The notes beneath the pieces are model-generated. The model worked only from the letters and a program-made list of their open reading frames with translations, was not told where the DNA came from and did not search any database. Positions 5,954 to 8,115 of a DNA stretch of 8,115 bases are shown one piece after another. Source of the stretch: Lachnospiraceae bacterium (GTDB lineage: Bacteria; Bacillota; Clostridia; Lachnospirales; Lachnospiraceae); assembly GCA_017476305.1 (NCBI GenBank), contig JAFVAA010000510.1, positions 1 through 8,115 on the forward strand, in the 5' to 3' direction. Within the stretch, counting starts at the first letter, position 1, and each line of letters starts with the position of its first letter. A program made the translations under genes and the position numbers.

Positions 5954-7703
5954 AGAGCGTGGGGGAAAAGAAAATCATGTATATATTCGTGTGCTTCATT
6001 ATATCAGGCATTATCTGTGGATCCTTGTGCTTTCTCTCCTTTTTGCGGTGGTAAATGTGGTGACGACCTTATATCTGCCGATGCTTACCGGGGATGCAGT
6101 AGATCAGATGCTTGCGAAAGGCTCTGTGAATTTCCAGGCACTAAAGGGGCTTCTCCTCCGGATGGGGATTGTACTCAGTATAACGGGAGGATCGAGCTGG
6201 TTTATGAGTGTCTGCAATAACAGGATTACGTATTTGGTCGTCCGTGATATCCGAAGGGACGCTTTTCGAAAAATTCAGAAATTGCCATTAAAATATCTGG
6301 ATGCGCATCCGGTGGGAGAACTCGTGAGCCGGATGATTGCAGATGTCGATCAGTTCGCGGACGGACTTTTGATGGGGTTTACACAGGCTTTTAGCGGAAT
6401 TTTAACGATTCTTCTGACGATTGTTTTTATGCTTCGGATCAATGTATGGATTACGCTCGTGGTCGTTCTTATCACGCCGCTTTCCTTTTTCGTGGCAGCA
6501 TTTATCGCCGGAAGGACGAGCCGGATGTTTCAGAAGCAGTCGGAAGCGAGGGGCATGCAGACAGATCTCATCGACGAGATGATTGGAAATCAGCAGACGG
6601 TGCAGGCATATGGATATGAAAAAAAGGCACTGGAGCGATTTCGGGTGATCAATGATAAATTGGAGGCGTATTCCCTGCGGGCGACATTTTTTTCCTCGAT
6701 TACTAATCCTTCTACCAGATTTGTGAATAATATTGTTTATGCAGGAGTAGGCATTACCGGAGCTTTTTTTGCGATCCGCGGGGGGCTTACCGTGGGCGGA
6801 CTTTCCTGTTTTTTAGGCTATGCGAATCAGTACACGAAGCCGTTTAATGAAATTTCCGGTGTGATTACAGAGCTTCAGAATGCGCTGACCTGTGTCGGAA
6901 GAGTATTTGAACTGATAGAGGCAGAGGAGGAAAAAGATGACGGCGGTGCAAAGGAGAAAATAGAAAGAACAGAGGGAACGGTACAGCTGGAGCATGTGGA
7001 TTTTTCTTACGTGCCGGACAGGCCTTTGATAAAAGATTTAAATCTTTTGGTCTCTTCCGGAAAGCGTATAGCGATCGTGGGGCCGACCGGCTGCGGAAAG
7101 ACGACCATCATCAATCTGATCATGCGGTTTTATGATGTGAATGCCGGAAAAATCTGTATTGACCATAAAGACATCAGACAGCTGAAAAGAGAAAATCTGC
7201 GCAGTCAGTATGGAATGGTTTTACAGGAAACGTGGTTAAAGGATGGTACGATTTTAGAAAATATTTTATTTGGCAGGGAGGATGCGACCAGGGAGGATGC
7301 TATCGAGGCCGCAAAGCTTTCCCATGCGCACAGCTTCATTAAAAGACTGCCGCAGGGCTATGATACCGTGATACAGGAAAAAGGAGAAAATCTTTCCCAG
7401 GGACAGAGGCAGCTTTTGTGCATTGCCAGAGTGTTTTTAGTGAAACCGCCAATGTTAATATTAGATGAAGCGACCTCCTCCATCGATACCCGGACGGAGA
7501 TGAAAATTCAGAATGCTTTCGGAAAACTAATGGAGGGGCGCACGAGCTTTATCGTAGCACACAGGCTTTCTACCATTCAGAATGCAGATATTATTTTGGT
7601 GATGAAGGATGGAAAGATCATGGAGCAGGGGAATCATGAAAGCCTTTTGGAAAAAGGCGGGTTTTATGCAGAGCTGTACCGGAGCCAGTTTGAATCCCTC
7701 TGA
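5946..7703 (+). CDS. Heterodimeric ABC exporter subunit with intact catalytic residues (TM288/BmrD/LmrD-like)
   Basis: The 585-residue product pairs with the preceding subunit. The membrane domain spans about residues 20-320, with hydrophobic stretches near 24-45, 66-88, 140-163, 168-188 and 262-290. The ATPase domain (about 345-580) has Walker A GPTGCGKT (379-386), Q-loop Gln427, Walker B MLILDE (503-508) with the catalytic Glu508, and switch His539 (IVAHR). Its signature is LSQGQ (483-487), with Gln in place of the first Gly. This is the complementary change expected of the partner, since that signature faces the degenerate site of the other subunit. ATP is therefore likely hydrolysed at only one of the two sites. 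The start at 5946 overlaps the upstream stop by 8 bases, suggesting coupled translation and a 1:1 dimer. It ends within a hairpin shared with the convergent permease gene. Confidence 0.93.
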   Translation: MHKERGGKENHVYIRVLHYIRHYLWILVLSLLFAVVNVVTTLYLPMLTGDAVDQMLAKGSVNFQALKGLLLRMGIVLSITGGSSWFMSVCNNRITYLVVRDIRRDAFRKIQKLPLKYLDAHPVGELVSRMIADVDQFADGLLMGFTQAFSGILTILLTIVFMLRINVWITLVVVLITPLSFFVAAFIAGRTSRMFQKQSEARGMQTDLIDEMIGNQQTVQAYGYEKKALERFRVINDKLEAYSLRATFFSSITNPSTRFVNNIVYAGVGITGAFFAIRGGLTVGGLSCFLGYANQYTKPFNEISGVITELQNALTCVGRVFELIEAEEEKDDGGAKEKIERTEGTVQLEHVDFSYVPDRPLIKDLNLLVSSGKRIAIVGPTGCGKTTIINLIMRFYDVNAGKICIDHKDIRQLKRENLRSQYGMVLQETWLKDGTILENILFGREDATREDAIEAAKLSHAHSFIKRLPQGYDTVIQEKGENLSQGQRQLLCIARVFLVKPPMLILDEATSSIDTRTEMKIQNAFGKLMEGRTSFIVAHRLSTIQNADIILVMKDGKIMEQGNHESLLEKGGFYAELYRSQFESL

Positions 7704-7718
7704 TGACGCAGGGGGATT
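7693..7718. terminator. Hairpin spanning the two convergent stop codons, candidate terminator
   Basis: AATCCCTCTG (7693-7702) pairs with CAGGGGGATT (7709-7718) with one T-G wobble around an ATGACG loop. It covers the exporter stop (7701-7703) and reaches into the permease stop (7717-7719). The plus strand has only a short T-run (7723-7726) after it, so it may be a weak terminator. Confidence 0.5.
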
Positions 7719-8115
7719 ATCCTTTTACTGCTCCAATCGTAATTCCCTGCACGAAGTATTTCTGGACTGCAGGAAAAAACAGAATGACCGGTCCGGTCAC
7801 AACAACGGTAAGTGCCATTCGGAGTGTCTGTGTAGGCAGCTGAAACGTATCAGAAGCGAGGTTTGCCTGAGAGGATAAAATGCGTTTATAAGCCTCCAGG
7901 TTGTTTAACCTGTGGTATAAAAAATATTGCAGGGGATACATTTTTTCATCATCTATATACAGCATAGCGTTATACCAGTCGTTCCAATATGCCAGTGCGA
8001 TATAGAGCCCTACTGTAGCCATAGAAGCCTTGCACATAGGGAGCACTACGGTAAGAAAGGTTCTAAAATCACCAGATCCGTCTATTTTTGCCGCTTCGAT
8101 CAAATCATTTGGGAT
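7717..8115 (-). CDS. Carbohydrate ABC transporter permease (MalG/LplC/YtcP type), C-terminal part, cut by window end
   Basis: The 132 visible residues are the end of an inner-membrane permease of a binding-protein-dependent sugar importer (CUT1 group). The first visible residues read IPNDLIEAAKIDG: this is the cytoplasmic EAA loop that docks the ATPase, and it continues with FRTFLTVVLPMCKA, giving the expected EAA...G...LP pattern. Hydrophobic segments follow (ATVGLYIALAYWNDWYNAML and ALTVVVTGPVILFFPAVQ), and the protein ends FVQGITIGAVKG, typical of MalG-like subunits. The WNDWYNAML and MYPLQYFLYHRL segments favour the LplC/YtcP subgroup. The frame is open through base 8115, so the gene begins outside the window; the TTG at 8101-8103 is an internal Leu codon. 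Partner genes would lie upstream, to the right. The sugar cannot be named. Confidence 0.92.
   Translation of the reverse strand: MPNDLIEAAKIDGSGDFRTFLTVVLPMCKASMATVGLYIALAYWNDWYNAMLYIDDEKMYPLQYFLYHRLNNLEAYKRILSSQANLASDTFQLPTQTLRMALTVVVTGPVILFFPAVQKYFVQGITIGAVKG

Overview
The window looks like chromosomal DNA of a low-to-middle GC Firmicute, most likely a Lachnospiraceae-type gut clostridium. The reasons are strong GGAGG-type ribosome sites, intrinsic terminators with T-tracts, a lysine-rich bacterial Ig-like (Big_2-like) domain fused to leucine-rich repeats, and protein sequences that fit clostridial RadA, YpsC-type methyltransferase and LplC/YtcP-type permease. This placement is inference; no marker gene fixes the species.

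Layout, left to right. (1) Positions 1-431: the 3' end of radA (Lon-like domain). One base later comes a small helical protein of unknown function (433-774). Both end at a perfect 20-bp hairpin (811-855) that can serve both strands. (2) Positions 866-2011, minus strand: a THUMP-domain RNA methyltransferase of the RlmL/YpsC type, interrupted by a single in-frame TAA. The two halves are in the same reading frame, so this is a nonsense change and not a frameshift. The downstream half starts at an ATG with a good ribosome site. (3) Positions 2012-2347: a 336-bp divergent intergenic region with A-tracts and only weak promoter candidates. (4) Positions 2348-3982: a secreted protein with a signal peptide, an Ig-like domain and about sixteen 21-residue leucine-rich repeats that carry two columns of stacked cysteines. 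It ends at a clear terminator (4013-4039). (5) Positions 4199-7703: two overlapping genes for the halves of a heterodimeric ABC exporter, behind an extended -10 promoter. (6) Positions 7717-8115, minus strand: the 3' end of a sugar ABC permease gene, convergent with the exporter and sharing a hairpin across both stop codons.

The exporter pair is the clearest functional unit. The first subunit carries the degenerate ATP site residues (Asp for the catalytic Glu, Gln for the switch His), and the second carries the intact Glu and His but an LSQGQ signature. This is the TM287/288, BmrCD and LmrCD arrangement. The other genes appear to be independent units. I see no RNA gene, insertion sequence, CRISPR array or phage element. 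The observations most worth following are the split methyltransferase and the cysteine-ladder repeat protein.
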